Part shown: positions 24,390 to 33,409 of the stretch, in pieces
Layout: every line of letters begins with the position of its first letter
How positions within the stretch are numbered: position 1 is the stretch's first letter
NCBI GenBank assembly: GCA_016714975.1
Contig: JADKBR010000017.1
Coordinates: 310,001-374,000, forward strand
Direction of reading: 5' to 3'
DNA from: Candidatus Dechloromonas phosphorivorans
GTDB taxonomy: Bacteria > Pseudomonadota > Gammaproteobacteria > Burkholderiales > Rhodocyclaceae
Length of the DNA: 64,000 nt
Translations under genes and position numbers: made by a program
The notes under the pieces: model-generated
The model's input: only the letters and a program-made list of their open reading frames with translations
Told to the model about the DNA's origin: nothing
Database searches by the model: none

Positions 24390-24743
24390 AACGGGTCGTC
24401 GGGTAACTTTGGACGAGGTAGGGACCGTCCTCCGGGCTGTCGAGGAATTGGGGGCGGGTAATCGGCCAAAGCCGCCGTTGATGGACCAACGGTTAAATGA
24501 CCACTCCGGGACTTGGAACCGCTGTTGACTGGCGGCTGCTCCGAGGTGCTTTGATTCGCGATCCTTTCGTTAGTGGCGACAATGAGCCTGTCACTCAAAC
24601 ATGGCGGGGCGAACCAGGCCTGTTCGCTAGGCGAGAATAGCTCCGCTGAGTTGCACGAGACGCGACCCAATTGTAACGACTCCGAACCGAAGAGCGTGTG
24701 GTAGTCTCTCACTTCATCCATTGGACATGGTTACCCAACTGAC
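24390..24743. other. Gene-less 354-bp region before the SIR2 operon
   Basis: No convincing coding frame. It should hold the promoter of the SIR2-domain operon, but no consensus elements stand out. Composition changes from G+C-rich to mixed. Possibly the left boundary of a laterally acquired segment; no direct repeats matching the right side were found by eye. Confidence 0.4.
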
Positions 24744-26465
24744 ATGGCAACTGGTGAGCCGCACGCTTCAACCATCACGGTTCCCGAAACATTGGCTCTC
24801 CTTGACGGGCCGTTTGCCTCAGTGGCCAGAGGCGTCGCCGAGGACCGATATGTGCTCTGGCTCGGGTCCGGCATCTCCTTCGGCCGCGTCGACGGGCTTC
24901 GCCAAGTCATCGCAAGGGTTCTGGAGTTCTTGCGCGCGCGAACCATCCCAGGCGACCCTGCGTGCCGGTTCGGCAGGGCCCTCCGGGAGGCGTTGGCCCT
25001 TGCACCGATCACCCCGGAGGAAGACGCTCGCGTTGACCTCACTCAGCCGTTCGCAACCTGGCCCGATAGCAACAACATCGTGGCGCGGCTGTGCAACAAG
25101 TACGCTGGGCTGCTGGACATCAATGTCCAGGGTGAGCCCGAAGACTACTTGCTGTGGGAAGCCGTTGAGCTTCGAGCGACTTTTGCCGACCCGGCCAAGC
25201 CTCCGGACGTAGAACACCTGTGCCTCGCGATCCTCGTTCTCGAAGGAGCGTGCTCTGACCTTGCATCGGCCAACTGGGATGGCCTGATTGAGGGCGCCAT
25301 CACAGCGATGACAGGCGGGCAACCTGCGCTGTCGGTCTGTGCGCGTCCAGAGGACCTGCGAAATCCCGCACCCCGAGGCCGGTTGATCAAGTTCCACGGG
25401 TGCGCGGTGCTCGCGACGCAGAACGAGCCCGCCTATCGACCGTTCTTGGTTTCGCGTCAATCGCAGATCAATGCGTGGGCTGCGTGGCCGGAGAACGCAG
25501 CGGTGCGGGCTCGACTCGTCGACCTCGTCGCGACGAAGCCGACATTGATGATCGGCTTGTCAACCCAAGACGCGAACATCCAAGCCCTCTTCGCGCAGGC
25601 GGCGGTACAGATGCCATGGCGGTGGCCAGGCAACCCACCAAGCTACGTGTTTTCTGCAAACGAGCTGGTCGGGGACCAGCAGGGGCTGCTGCAGAACGTC
25701 TATCGGCACGACATGACCCCCGCCAATCGTCAGCAGATCGTTGACGAGGCCCGCATCCAGGCCTACGCCAAGCCGTTGTTGCTGGCTCTGGTGCTCCACC
25801 TGCTGTGCAGCAAGGTCCGGGTGCTTGTCGACCTTGCACCAGGTGCAGTACCGGTGGCCGATCGGCAGTCACTTCGAGATGGCGTCATTGCGCTTCGAGA
25901 TCGGCTTGCGGCGAGCGTAGCGCCGGACCCGCTGGCATTCATCAACACCTTCATCGATCTGTGGGGTCGTTCCCTTCACCTGATTCGGAACGGAAGCTTG
26001 ACCCATGCAGCGGGGCGCTACCAACCGCTGACGGTCGAGTCGCTCGCAAGTATCGCTACTAATCCCGGCCTTCCGGCATCGGGTTTGCGCGAGACTGCTG
26101 TCGCGGCTGGCCTCATCGGGTACGGAGTCGCCCGCGGCGAGTGGCAGATCGATGCACCGGCGTCGAACGCAGTACGCGATGGAATGTTCCGCCTACATGC
26201 CTCGTCAGGCGAGGCCAAGGTGTTTCTCACGTCCGGACCGACTTCCGCCCTGCAGCTCAAGCAAGATGGACACGTGGTGGATGCCGACGAGCCCATCGTG
26301 ATACACGGACACAAACTCGTCCCGGCAATGCCTCGCTCGCCGCGCGCTGCGCCAGGCCGGACAGGTCGACGAGGGGTTCGAGAAGTGAGCCTTGCCAGCC
26401 TACTGGAGTCTTCGGCGGCCCTAGATGAGCTCTTTCAGCGATTCCGCATGGAGCTGGCAATATGA
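24744..26465 (+). CDS. SIR2-domain protein, probable NAD-consuming effector of a defence operon
   Basis: 573 residues. An N-terminal SIR2-like Rossmann fold (about 25-290) is shown by YVLWLGSGISFGRVDGL (glycine motif, about 35-50), LASANWDGLIEGAI (Asn-Trp-Asp in place of the classical TxNxD, about 173), GRLIKFHGC (catalytic-type His, about 217) and MIGLSTQDANIQALF. Both Asn and His expected for NAD hydrolysis are present. The C-terminal half has no recognised domain. Its stop overlaps the next ATG (ATGA). SIR2 domains in bacterial defence usually deplete NAD+ on infection; that role is inferred. No ribosome site is obvious at this start. Confidence 0.8.
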   Translation: MATGEPHASTITVPETLALLDGPFASVARGVAEDRYVLWLGSGISFGRVDGLRQVIARVLEFLRARTIPGDPACRFGRALREALALAPITPEEDARVDLTQPFATWPDSNNIVARLCNKYAGLLDINVQGEPEDYLLWEAVELRATFADPAKPPDVEHLCLAILVLEGACSDLASANWDGLIEGAITAMTGGQPALSVCARPEDLRNPAPRGRLIKFHGCAVLATQNEPAYRPFLVSRQSQINAWAAWPENAAVRARLVDLVATKPTLMIGLSTQDANIQALFAQAAVQMPWRWPGNPPSYVFSANELVGDQQGLLQNVYRHDMTPANRQQIVDEARIQAYAKPLLLALVLHLLCSKVRVLVDLAPGAVPVADRQSLRDGVIALRDRLAASVAPDPLAFINTFIDLWGRSLHLIRNGSLTHAAGRYQPLTVESLASIATNPGLPASGLRETAVAAGLIGYGVARGEWQIDAPASNAVRDGMFRLHASSGEAKVFLTSGPTSALQLKQDGHVVDADEPIVIHGHKLVPAMPRSPRAAPGRTGRRGVREVSLASLLESSAALDELFQRFRMELAI

Positions 26466-27040
26466 ATGACATTACACCAGTGGGACGGATCACAAGCATG
26501 TTGTTGGAGGCAGGCTACCGATCCGTCTCCACGCCGCTTGTGATTGGCGGACTGAAGTTCGACTTTCCAGCTGCACTTGTGGGAATTGAACCTTCGCCGG
26601 ACCTGATCTTGATTGCCGACACGGCATTCGAGCAGGAAGAACGGCTGGTGACAAAGCTGGAGGGTGTTGCAAGGTCGCTCGATGTTGCCAGATCGAAGCG
26701 GCCATTGACTGTCGTAATTGCTGGGCCACGTCCCTCCTCGGCGAACCTAGAGATCATGTCGCGCGTTTGCCGAGTGCTCCCAACCGGAACTGTGCTCGAC
26801 AAAGACACGGAAGGTTCTCTGCGAAACTGGCTTGCCGTGCTCTTGCCCCTGCGACTTCCAGAGGCGCACGCACCAATTGCCGACGCCCTTGAGCAGTTGT
26901 CCAAGCTGGGTGCTGGGCTGGACCAGGAGGTCGCGGGCTTGGTGACTCCAGCGAAGCAGGGGACGCGGGCCGTTCAGTTGCAGTTGCACCAGATCATCGA
27001 CGACGCAGTTGCCGATGCCAAAGAGGACGGTACCTCATGA
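26462..27040 (+). CDS. Unknown middle protein of the SIR2 / SMC-like ATPase operon
   Basis: 192 residues, GGAG 7-8 nt upstream, overlapping the genes on both sides by ATGA. The first 130 residues look alpha/beta: a helix (GRITSMLLEAGYRSV), strands around FDFPAALVGIEPS and DLILIADTAF, then KLEGVARSLDVARS and RPLTVVIAGP. This order is loosely like a PD-(D/E)XK nuclease fold, but no full catalytic set is evident. The last 60 residues are helical. In ABC-type three-component defence systems a small middle component stands between effector and ATPase, as here. No family recognised. Confidence 0.75.
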   Translation: MNDITPVGRITSMLLEAGYRSVSTPLVIGGLKFDFPAALVGIEPSPDLILIADTAFEQEERLVTKLEGVARSLDVARSKRPLTVVIAGPRPSSANLEIMSRVCRVLPTGTVLDKDTEGSLRNWLAVLLPLRLPEAHAPIADALEQLSKLGAGLDQEVAGLVTPAKQGTRAVQLQLHQIIDDAVADAKEDGTS

Positions 27041-29469
27041 TCCCGCGCTTGAAGTCCGTCACGGTCACAGACTTCCGGAGCATCCGCGGCACGGTGACGG
27101 TCCCTCTTGATAGCCCCGTGGTCTTGATCCATGGGCAAAACGGGTCCGGGAAGACGAGCATACTGTCGGCCATCGAACTTGGCCTGACGGGGCAAGTTGC
27201 ATCATTGGCCAGAGTCGACCCGACATTCGAATCTCATCTTGTGCATAAGGCAGCAACGGAGGGGCGCGTATCGATCACCGTCGACGGTCTGACGGACCTG
27301 AGTCCGTCCGCAGAGATCAAGTCCATCAACAAGAAGTTCAGCGGGAAGGGGGTTCTCTCGCCGCTGCTCTCGCGGTTCTACGGCGAACGGTGCTACTTGG
27401 CCCAGTCAACTTTGGCGAGGTTGCTCGAGATTTACCAACACAAGGATGCGAGGCTAACCGAGTCGCCATTGACCAAGTTTGTAAAGGACTTGCTTGGCCT
27501 GGACCAACTGGATGCCTTGGTCGAGGGCCTACATGATGCCGGAGACGTCAGGCGCCTGAGAACCGGCGCACCTTTGTATTGGGAGGTGCGTGACGCGATT
27601 CCAAAGCTTGAAGGTGAGATCGCACGACTCACGAAGGATCAGTTGGCACTGGCTACCGAGATACTGCAACTCACCCAAAGTGTACAGGCGAGATTGGTGG
27701 TGATGGGCTTGCCAGAACGGTCCGACATTCGATCACCGCAGGCCTCGAGTCAGCTGCAAAGCGAGGCGGCCGAGCCCGAGCTGCAGAGGCTGGCGAAGAG
27801 CCGGCGCGACATTGGAGCTGTGATAGAGCAATGGTCGACGGTGCAGTCTGGCGTTACGTCGCATGAGCGCGACGCAGCAGAGGCGCGTTCCAAGACTGCA
27901 GGCGAGTCGCTGCGGCGGTGGCGTGATAGCCACGGGAAGCAACTTGAGTCTGTCTTCGCGGCAATGGCGACCTACTTCTCTGATCTGCCGTCGCCGTCGT
28001 CGACGCGCCCAGCTCATGCGCGTTCCGTTGCGTTGGAAACCGTCTCAGCTGAATTGAAGCGCTGTGGCTCCGTCTTGGCGCGCGATCTAGACGACTCCAA
28101 GCAGCTTGCAGCGCTCGATGAGGGAATTGGCAAGTCGCGTTCGCGGATAGCCGTTCTCGATGAGCAGACCGCGAAGCATGCAGCTGCAGCTGGCAGCCTG
28201 GCCGAGGCACTCAACGCCATCCTCCCTCATGTGCACTCAGAGAACTGCCCAGTTTGCAGCAGAGACTTCGGCGAGGTCTCGGACAGACCTCTGAGTGAGC
28301 ATTTGGCGAGCCAGATCTCGACGCTTACCGAAAGCGCAGGGCGACTTCAGGCACTTTCCAAGGAACGTCTTGAAGGCGCCACCTCGTTAGCCAACGCTGA
28401 ACGGAGCCGCGGGCTCGTGGCTGGCCGGTTGTTGACCAGTGAGGCACGGGATGAGCTCAAGACGAGAGTGGCGAGATTGTCAGAATTCCAGCTTTCACTG
28501 CAACAGTTCGAGCCCGCAGTCATCGAAGGCGAGAAATGCATCAATGAGGCCAATGAGGCATCTGCGAGTTTGAACGCATTACGCGTGAAGGATCAGAAGG
28601 CTACGACGATTCGAGCCGCCGCACAGAAGTTCGCGGGTGACTTGAGCCTTCAGCCAATTGGTGAGAGCGAGCCGCTGATTGAAGCGCTGCAGCGATTTCA
28701 GAGCAACGTGTCGAAGACCGAAGATGCGCTTACTGCCAAAGAGTCTGCACGCAGGGAAGCGAATGCCAGTCTGAAGCAGCTCAACGTACTTGAGGGCCAG
28801 AAGCAGTCGCTGGTCAAAGCGATTGATGACAACAAGCGGCGACTCGCGCGGGTGAGTCAGCTCAAGGTGGTTGCGGACAGGCGCATAACCCAGGCTAAGG
28901 AGCTCAGTCATCGCGCGCGCGATCAACGTACTGCGATTGTTCGCCGCGTCTTCAATGAGTCCTTGAATGCGATTTGGCGCGACCTGTTTGTTCGATTGGC
29001 GCCAGATGAGCCATTTGTGCCGGCGTTTGCGTTGCCTGAATCCGATGGAGGCGCGGTCGAGGCTGTCCTGGAGACTCTCTACCGTAGCGGTGGCAAGGGC
29101 GGGAATCCGCGTGCCATGCTGAGCGCAGGCAATTTGAATACGGCCGCGCTGACGCTTTTCCTCGCGCTTCACCTCTCGGTGAAGCCAGCTCTTCCTTGGT
29201 TGCTGATTGATGACCCAGTCCAAAGTATGGACGAGGTTCACATTGCGCAGTTTGCGGCTTTGCTGCGGACGTTATCCAAGCAGCACGGACGCCAGATCGT
29301 CGTTGCGGTTCACGAGAAGCCGCTATTCGACTATTTGGCCCTTGAACTCAGCCCTGCCTTCCAGAACGACCGCCTGATCACGATTGACATAGGCCGGGCC
29401 GCGGACGGCAAGACGGTTATCGACTACGAGCCTCAAGTGTGGGTGCCTGATCAGGCGGTTGCCGCTTAA
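27037..29469 (+). CDS. Rad50/SMC-like coiled-coil ATPase with zinc hook
   Basis: 810 residues; GAGG ribosome site and ATGA overlap with the preceding gene. N-terminal ATPase half: FRSIRGTVTVPLD and Walker A GQNGSGKTS (about 33-41). Two long coiled-coil arms flank a central CPVC (about residues 401-404), a Rad50-type zinc hook placed exactly mid-protein. C-terminal half: signature AMLSAGNLNTAALTLF (about 695) and Walker B LLIDDPVQSMDEVH (about 721), then a switch His in VAVHEKPLFDYL. It is much like RecF/Rad50-type DNA-sensing ATPases of defence operons. Likely role: recognise invading or aberrant DNA and trigger the SIR2 effector. Base composition is clearly less G+C-rich than neighbouring genes. 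Confidence 0.88.
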   Translation: MIPRLKSVTVTDFRSIRGTVTVPLDSPVVLIHGQNGSGKTSILSAIELGLTGQVASLARVDPTFESHLVHKAATEGRVSITVDGLTDLSPSAEIKSINKKFSGKGVLSPLLSRFYGERCYLAQSTLARLLEIYQHKDARLTESPLTKFVKDLLGLDQLDALVEGLHDAGDVRRLRTGAPLYWEVRDAIPKLEGEIARLTKDQLALATEILQLTQSVQARLVVMGLPERSDIRSPQASSQLQSEAAEPELQRLAKSRRDIGAVIEQWSTVQSGVTSHERDAAEARSKTAGESLRRWRDSHGKQLESVFAAMATYFSDLPSPSSTRPAHARSVALETVSAELKRCGSVLARDLDDSKQLAALDEGIGKSRSRIAVLDEQTAKHAAAAGSLAEALNAILPHVHSENCPVCSRDFGEVSDRPLSEHLASQISTLTESAGRLQALSKERLEGATSLANAERSRGLVAGRLLTSEARDELKTRVARLSEFQLSLQQFEPAVIEGEKCINEANEASASLNALRVKDQKATTIRAAAQKFAGDLSLQPIGESEPLIEALQRFQSNVSKTEDALTAKESARREANASLKQLNVLEGQKQSLVKAIDDNKRRLARVSQLKVVADRRITQAKELSHRARDQRTAIVRRVFNESLNAIWRDLFVRLAPDEPFVPAFALPESDGGAVEAVLETLYRSGGKGGNPRAMLSAGNLNTAALTLFLALHLSVKPALPWLLIDDPVQSMDEVHIAQFAALLRTLSKQHGRQIVVAVHEKPLFDYLALELSPAFQNDRLITIDIGRAADGKTVIDYEPQVWVPDQAVAA

Positions 29470-29804
29470 GTACTTTGGCTAGGCTGCATGATCAACAGTC
29501 TGGAATTCGCGGCACCCGGCGGGCAGATCTGGTGTCATCGGAATACTTCGTCCGTCTAATTACAGCTTCTCGGCTGTCAATCTCCGCAACCGGATATCCG
29601 GTATGGGACGATTATCGCGTTTGCACTGTCGGGAATCTGCCTTTTGCGTCATCTCAGGTTTGAACGGTAGCTAATCAACTTGTTACGGCCTGATTGTGTG
29701 CAGCAGGCAAAGGACGGCTTTGGCCGACAACCCGCCATATCTATGCCATCCATGCGCACAGCCAGCCAAGGCATTGCCATTCCCGAAATTGTGAATAGAC
29801 CGCT
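29470..29804. other. Gene-less 335-bp region after the SIR2/SMC operon
   Basis: Mixed composition, no supported coding frame, no T-run terminator, no repeat matching the left flank. Probably the right margin of the accessory segment. Confidence 0.4.
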
Positions 29805-30110
29805 TTACTTCAGTTCCGCCAGAAACCGCTGGCGCGCGGCCTCCAGTTCCGGCCGTGAAAAATCGTCGGCGGTGCGCAGGCAGGTGCGGTAGAAGGCGTC
29901 GAAGGCGTTCAGCACCTTCGTTTCGTCGAGCCGGCGGCACGGGCGCTTGTCTGTTGCGAGGGGCGGCGGGTCGAGCGGCCGGAGATCGGCGTAGCGCGGA
30001 ATCATGCGCTGGCTGCCGTTTTCCGCCGTCGCGGTAATCGGTCCGGTCTTGACGAAGACAAGACTCTGGTATTCGAAGCGGGCGCCGACGGGGAGGTCCT
30101 GGAGCCTCAT
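29805..30110 (-). CDS. Conserved-looking small cytosolic protein, unknown function
   Basis: 101 residues, start 7 bp after the stop of the TM2 protein gene, so likely in one operon with it. The first half is beta-rich (LPVGARFEYQSLVFVKTGPI...ENGSQRMIPRYADLRPL), resembling small surface-exposed beta-barrel modules; the second half is a helical segment (VLNAFDAFYRTCLRTADDF...RQRFLAEL). No family or active-site residues recognised. Confidence 0.7.
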   Translation of the reverse strand: MRLQDLPVGARFEYQSLVFVKTGPITATAENGSQRMIPRYADLRPLDPPPLATDKRPCRRLDETKVLNAFDAFYRTCLRTADDFSRPELEAARQRFLAELK

Positions 30111-30117
30111 GGGCGGA

Positions 30118-30519
30118 TCAGCCCGGCTCGCCGGCGTTGCGCGCGGAGATCTGTTCGTTCATCGTCCAGAAGTCGTAGAGGATGCCGAGCAGGAAAAAGC
30201 CCCCGGTGAACAAGTAGAGGATGCCCGTCACCCATTTTCCCTGATACATGCGGTGCACGCCGAACAGGCCCAGGAAGGTCAACAGCAGCCAGGCGACGCT
30301 GTAGTCGATGGCGCCGGACCGGAAGCGCAGGTCGGCATCACGATCCATGCCGGGGATCAGGAAGAGGTCGATCAGCCAGCCGATGCCCAGCAGGCCGAGC
30401 GTGAAGAACCAGATGGTCCCGGTCACCGGCTTGCCGTAATAGAAACGGTGGGCGCCGAGAAAGCCGAACAGCCAGAGCAGATAGCCGATGACCTTGCTGT
30501 GATTGTCCCGTTGCTGCAT
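30118..30519 (-). CDS. TM2-domain membrane protein
   Basis: 133 residues with two TM2 units: GYLLWLFGFLGAHRFYYG...GLLGIGWLIDLFLIP and WLLLTFLGLFGVHRMYQGKW...GILYLFTGGFFLLGILYDF. Each contains the GxHR(F/M)Y motif between two helices, giving four membrane segments in all. TM2 proteins are widespread in bacteria, with unknown function. Divergent from lexA. Confidence 0.85.
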   Translation of the reverse strand: MQQRDNHSKVIGYLLWLFGFLGAHRFYYGKPVTGTIWFFTLGLLGIGWLIDLFLIPGMDRDADLRFRSGAIDYSVAWLLLTFLGLFGVHRMYQGKWVTGILYLFTGGFFLLGILYDFWTMNEQISARNAGEPG

Positions 30520-30680
30520 ATGGCCTTGCTCCAGTAATTCCAGGTTGCTTGAAGAGTAAATCGCCCCCGCCGTGCCGCGACCATTGGTCCGTGGCGGGGC
30601 GCCGACAAGTCATCGGCGAATGGCAAGTATGGAAGGGCTTGGCGATTTCTGCAAAGGCATGGCTTGCCTTTTTTGCTTTA

Positions 30681-30696
30681 CTGTACAAAAATACAG
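30681..30696. promoter_or_regulatory. LexA box (SOS operator)
   Basis: CTGT-ACAAAAAT-ACAG, an exact CTGT-N8-ACAG palindrome with an A/T core, 25 bp before the lexA ATG. It indicates autoregulation and SOS induction of the lexA-imuA-imuB-dnaE2 operon. Confidence 0.9.
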
Positions 30697-30721
30697 CCAT
30701 TGGTTTTTAGCGGAGCAGGCC

Positions 30722-31327
30722 ATGAAACTTACCCCACGTCAGCAGGAAATTCTCGACTTCATCAGGAACACGCTCGAAGTGCTGGGCGCGCCGCCGACGC
30801 GCATGGAAATTTCCAGCGCCTTCGGTTTCGCGTCGCCCAATGCGGCGGAAGACCATCTGAAGGCGCTCGCCAAGAAGGGCGCCATCGTCCTTGAACCCGG
30901 CTCGGCGCGCGGCATCCGGCTGGTCGAGCAACTCGGCCTGCCGCTGATCGGCAGCGTCGCCGCCGGCTCGCCGATTCTCGCCGTCGAAAACGTCCAGGGG
31001 CGTTATGCGCTGGATGCCCACCTGTTCAGCCCGCGCGCCGACTATCTGCTCAAGGTGCGCGGCCTGTCGATGATCGACGCCGGCATCTTCGACGGTGACC
31101 TGCTGGCCGTGCACAAGACCAGCGAGGCGCGTGACGGCCAGATCGTCGTCGCCCGGGTGGCCGAGGAGGTCACGGTCAAGCGCCTGAAACGCGGGAACGG
31201 CCTGATCGAACTGATCGCCGAAAACCCCGATTTCGAGCCGATCATCGTCGATCCCGACGCAGTCGAATTCGCCATCGAAGGCATCGCCGTCGGCCTCATC
31301 CGCGGGGCGACCAGCAGCCTGTCATGA
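30722..31327 (+). CDS. lexA: LexA repressor
   Basis: 201 residues. N-terminal winged helix (LTPRQQEILDFIRNTLEVLG, EISSAFGFASPNAAEDHLKAL), then the S24 autopeptidase domain: cleavage site Ala-Gly in GSVAAGSPIL (about 84-85), catalytic Ser in VRGLSMIDAGI and Lys in EEVTVKRLKR. GLSM stands where E. coli LexA has GDSM. It shares its 3' end with the start of imuA (ATGA-type overlap), so it is the first gene of the mutasome operon and controls it through the box upstream. A second lexA may exist elsewhere on the chromosome. Confidence 0.96.
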   Translation: MKLTPRQQEILDFIRNTLEVLGAPPTRMEISSAFGFASPNAAEDHLKALAKKGAIVLEPGSARGIRLVEQLGLPLIGSVAAGSPILAVENVQGRYALDAHLFSPRADYLLKVRGLSMIDAGIFDGDLLAVHKTSEARDGQIVVARVAEEVTVKRLKRGNGLIELIAENPDFEPIIVDPDAVEFAIEGIAVGLIRGATSSLS

Positions 31328-32037
31328 GCGCGCCGCCCTTGCCGGCAGCGCTCGCGGAGGTGCTGGCCAGGGGCGATGTCTGGCGTGGCGACACGCTGGC
31401 CAGACTGGCGGAAAGCGCGGTGCCGAGCGGCCATGCCGAACTCGATGCCGAATTGCCGGGCGGCGGCTGGCCACGTGGAAATCTGACCGAAATCCTGGTC
31501 GACCGCGGCGGTCTGGGTGAAATGAGCCTGTTGCTGCCCGCGCTGTCCCGCCTGTCGGCCGCAGGCGGCTGGCTGGCGCTGGTGGCGCCGCCCTGGTTGC
31601 CGCATGCGCCGGCCTGGGCGGCGGCGGGGCTGGCGCTGGAACGACTGGTGGTGGTCAGGGCTGGCCGGCAGGCGGCCTGGTGTTGTGAACAGTTGCTCGC
31701 CTGCGGCGGATTTTCCGCCGTGCTGGCCTGGCCGGAAGCCGCCATCGACGCCAGGGCCTTGCGCCGTTTGCAGGTGGCGGCCGAGGGCCGGCCGACCCTG
31801 GCTTGTCTGTGGCGGCCGCAGGCGCTGGCCGCGACACCTTCGCCGGCGCCGTTGCGTGTTCTTCTGGCGGCGGGCGAGGGGGGGTTGTCGGTGCGCATTC
31901 TCAAGCGGCGTGGCCGGCCGGCGGCACAGCCGCTGAATTTGTCGATTGCCCGTCCCGGGAGAACGAACCGTGCTCTGGTTGGCCCTTCACTTTCCCCTGC
32001 TGGCGCTCGAAGCGCTGCCGTTGCGGCAGTCGCCTAG
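31324..32037 (+). CDS. imuA: ImuA, mutasome accessory protein
   Basis: 237 residues, RecA/SulA-like fold. GHAELDAELPGGGWPRGNLTEIL is the conserved ImuA start block; the region equivalent to the Walker A loop (VDRGGLGEMSLLLPAL) lacks the Lys-Ser/Thr pair. ARGWLALV-type and VLLAAGEGGLSVRILKRRGRP blocks follow. The C-terminus overlaps imuB by about 68 bp. In lexA-imuA-imuB-dnaE2 operons ImuA works with ImuB and the error-prone polymerase in damage-induced mutagenesis. Confidence 0.92.
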   Translation: MSAPPLPAALAEVLARGDVWRGDTLARLAESAVPSGHAELDAELPGGGWPRGNLTEILVDRGGLGEMSLLLPALSRLSAAGGWLALVAPPWLPHAPAWAAAGLALERLVVVRAGRQAAWCCEQLLACGGFSAVLAWPEAAIDARALRRLQVAAEGRPTLACLWRPQALAATPSPAPLRVLLAAGEGGLSVRILKRRGRPAAQPLNLSIARPGRTNRALVGPSLSPAGARSAAVAAVA

Positions 32038-33409
32038 CGCTGTCGTCAGTCGCGGACGGGTGCTGGTGTGCGACCGGCTGGCGGCCGAAGCGGGGGTCAG
32101 CGCCGGCCAGAAGCTGTCGACGGCACTCGGCCTGCAGCCCGGGCTCGCCGTCTCCGAGCGCGATGCGGCGCGCGAGGGCAGCGCGCTGGAAAGCCTGGCC
32201 TGCTGGGCCGGACGGTTTACGCCGACGCTGAGCCTGTCGCCGCCGGCCGGGCTGCTGCTGGAAATCGGCGGCTGCCTGCGCCTGTTCGGCGGGGTGGAGG
32301 TTATTGTCGAGGCCGTGCTCGGCGGTTGCGCCGGGCAGAGTTACTCCACCCTCTGGGCCGTCGCCCCGACACCGCTCGGCGCGCGCTGGCTGGCGCAGGC
32401 CGCTGCCGGCGAAATCCACCAGGAAGCGCCGGCCATGCAGGCGGCGCTGGCCGCCTTGCCCTGTGGTGTTACCGGCTGGCCGGACGAAGTGGTGAAGCGG
32501 CTGGAGTCGTTCGGCCTCAAGCGTCTTGGCGACCTGCGTATCTTGCCGGGGGCAGGTTTGCGCCGGCGTATCGGCAACGGGCCGGTCGATGACCTGTTGC
32601 GCGCCTGGGGCGAGTTGGCCGACCCGCAAAAGCCTTTCATCTTTCCCGAAATCTTCGGCAGCCATATCGAACTCCCGGCCCGCGTCGAACATGCCGAGGC
32701 GCTGGCCTTCGCCGGCCAGCGGCTGTTCGCGGCGCTGACCGGCTGGCTGCATGGCCGGCAACTGCTGGTGCGCGCCTGCAGCCTGCATCTGACGCACGAT
32801 GATGGCGCGCAGAGTGCCCTGGTTCTGCGCTTCGCCGAACCGGCTGCCGACGAAGGGCGCTTCCTGCGCCTGTTGCGCGAGCATCTTTCGCAACTGAAGC
32901 TGGCGGCGCCGGTCGAGGCCTTGCGCTTGCAGGCTGACGAGGTTGTGAACAAGCCGGGAGCCAGCGCCCACCTTTTCGACCAGCCGCTTGCCGGCGAAGG
33001 TGCGCTGGCCTGCCTCGAGCGCCTGCGGGCGAGGCTCGGCGAGGCGGCGGTGCAGGTGCTCGGCGAAGTGGCGGATTACCGGCCGGAGTGCGCGACCCGC
33101 GAGTTCGATCCGGCAACGGATTTTGCCTTTTCCGGGGCGTCGACCGCGCGATTCACGTCGCCGCGCCCGCTCTGGCTGCTGCCGGTGCCGCAAGCGCTGG
33201 GCGAACGGGGCGGCAGTCCGCACTGGCATGGCCCGCTGAAGTTGCTGTCGCGCGCCGAGCGCCTCGAAAGCGGCTGGTGGGACGAGGGTGAAAGGGGCGC
33301 GGCCGGCGATGTGCGACGCGACTATTTCGTCGCCCGCAATCCGCAAGGGCAGTGGGCCTGGGTGTTTCGCGATGCGGAGGGATGGTTCCTGCATGGCCTC
33401 TTTGCCTGA
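31970..33409 (+). CDS. imuB: ImuB, catalytically degenerate Y-family polymerase adaptor
   Basis: 479 residues from a GTG at 31970 preceded by GGGAGA (a TTG at 31946 is also in frame). N-terminal Y-family block VLWLALHFPLLALEALPLRQ, where true Y-family polymerases have an acidic FFAxVE-like motif, so catalytic acidic residues are missing. DinB-like thumb/HhH region: VTGWPDEVVKRLESFGLKRL-type sequence and GAGLRRRIGNG. C-terminal tail rich in Trp (GWWDEGERGA, WAWVFRDAEGWFLHGLFA) is typical of ImuB. Proposed to bind the beta clamp and recruit DnaE2. Overlaps dnaE2 by 17 bp. Confidence 0.93.
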   Translation: MLWLALHFPLLALEALPLRQSPSAVVSRGRVLVCDRLAAEAGVSAGQKLSTALGLQPGLAVSERDAAREGSALESLACWAGRFTPTLSLSPPAGLLLEIGGCLRLFGGVEVIVEAVLGGCAGQSYSTLWAVAPTPLGARWLAQAAAGEIHQEAPAMQAALAALPCGVTGWPDEVVKRLESFGLKRLGDLRILPGAGLRRRIGNGPVDDLLRAWGELADPQKPFIFPEIFGSHIELPARVEHAEALAFAGQRLFAALTGWLHGRQLLVRACSLHLTHDDGAQSALVLRFAEPAADEGRFLRLLREHLSQLKLAAPVEALRLQADEVVNKPGASAHLFDQPLAGEGALACLERLRARLGEAAVQVLGEVADYRPECATREFDPATDFAFSGASTARFTSPRPLWLLPVPQALGERGGSPHWHGPLKLLSRAERLESGWWDEGERGAAGDVRRDYFVARNPQGQWAWVFRDAEGWFLHGLFA

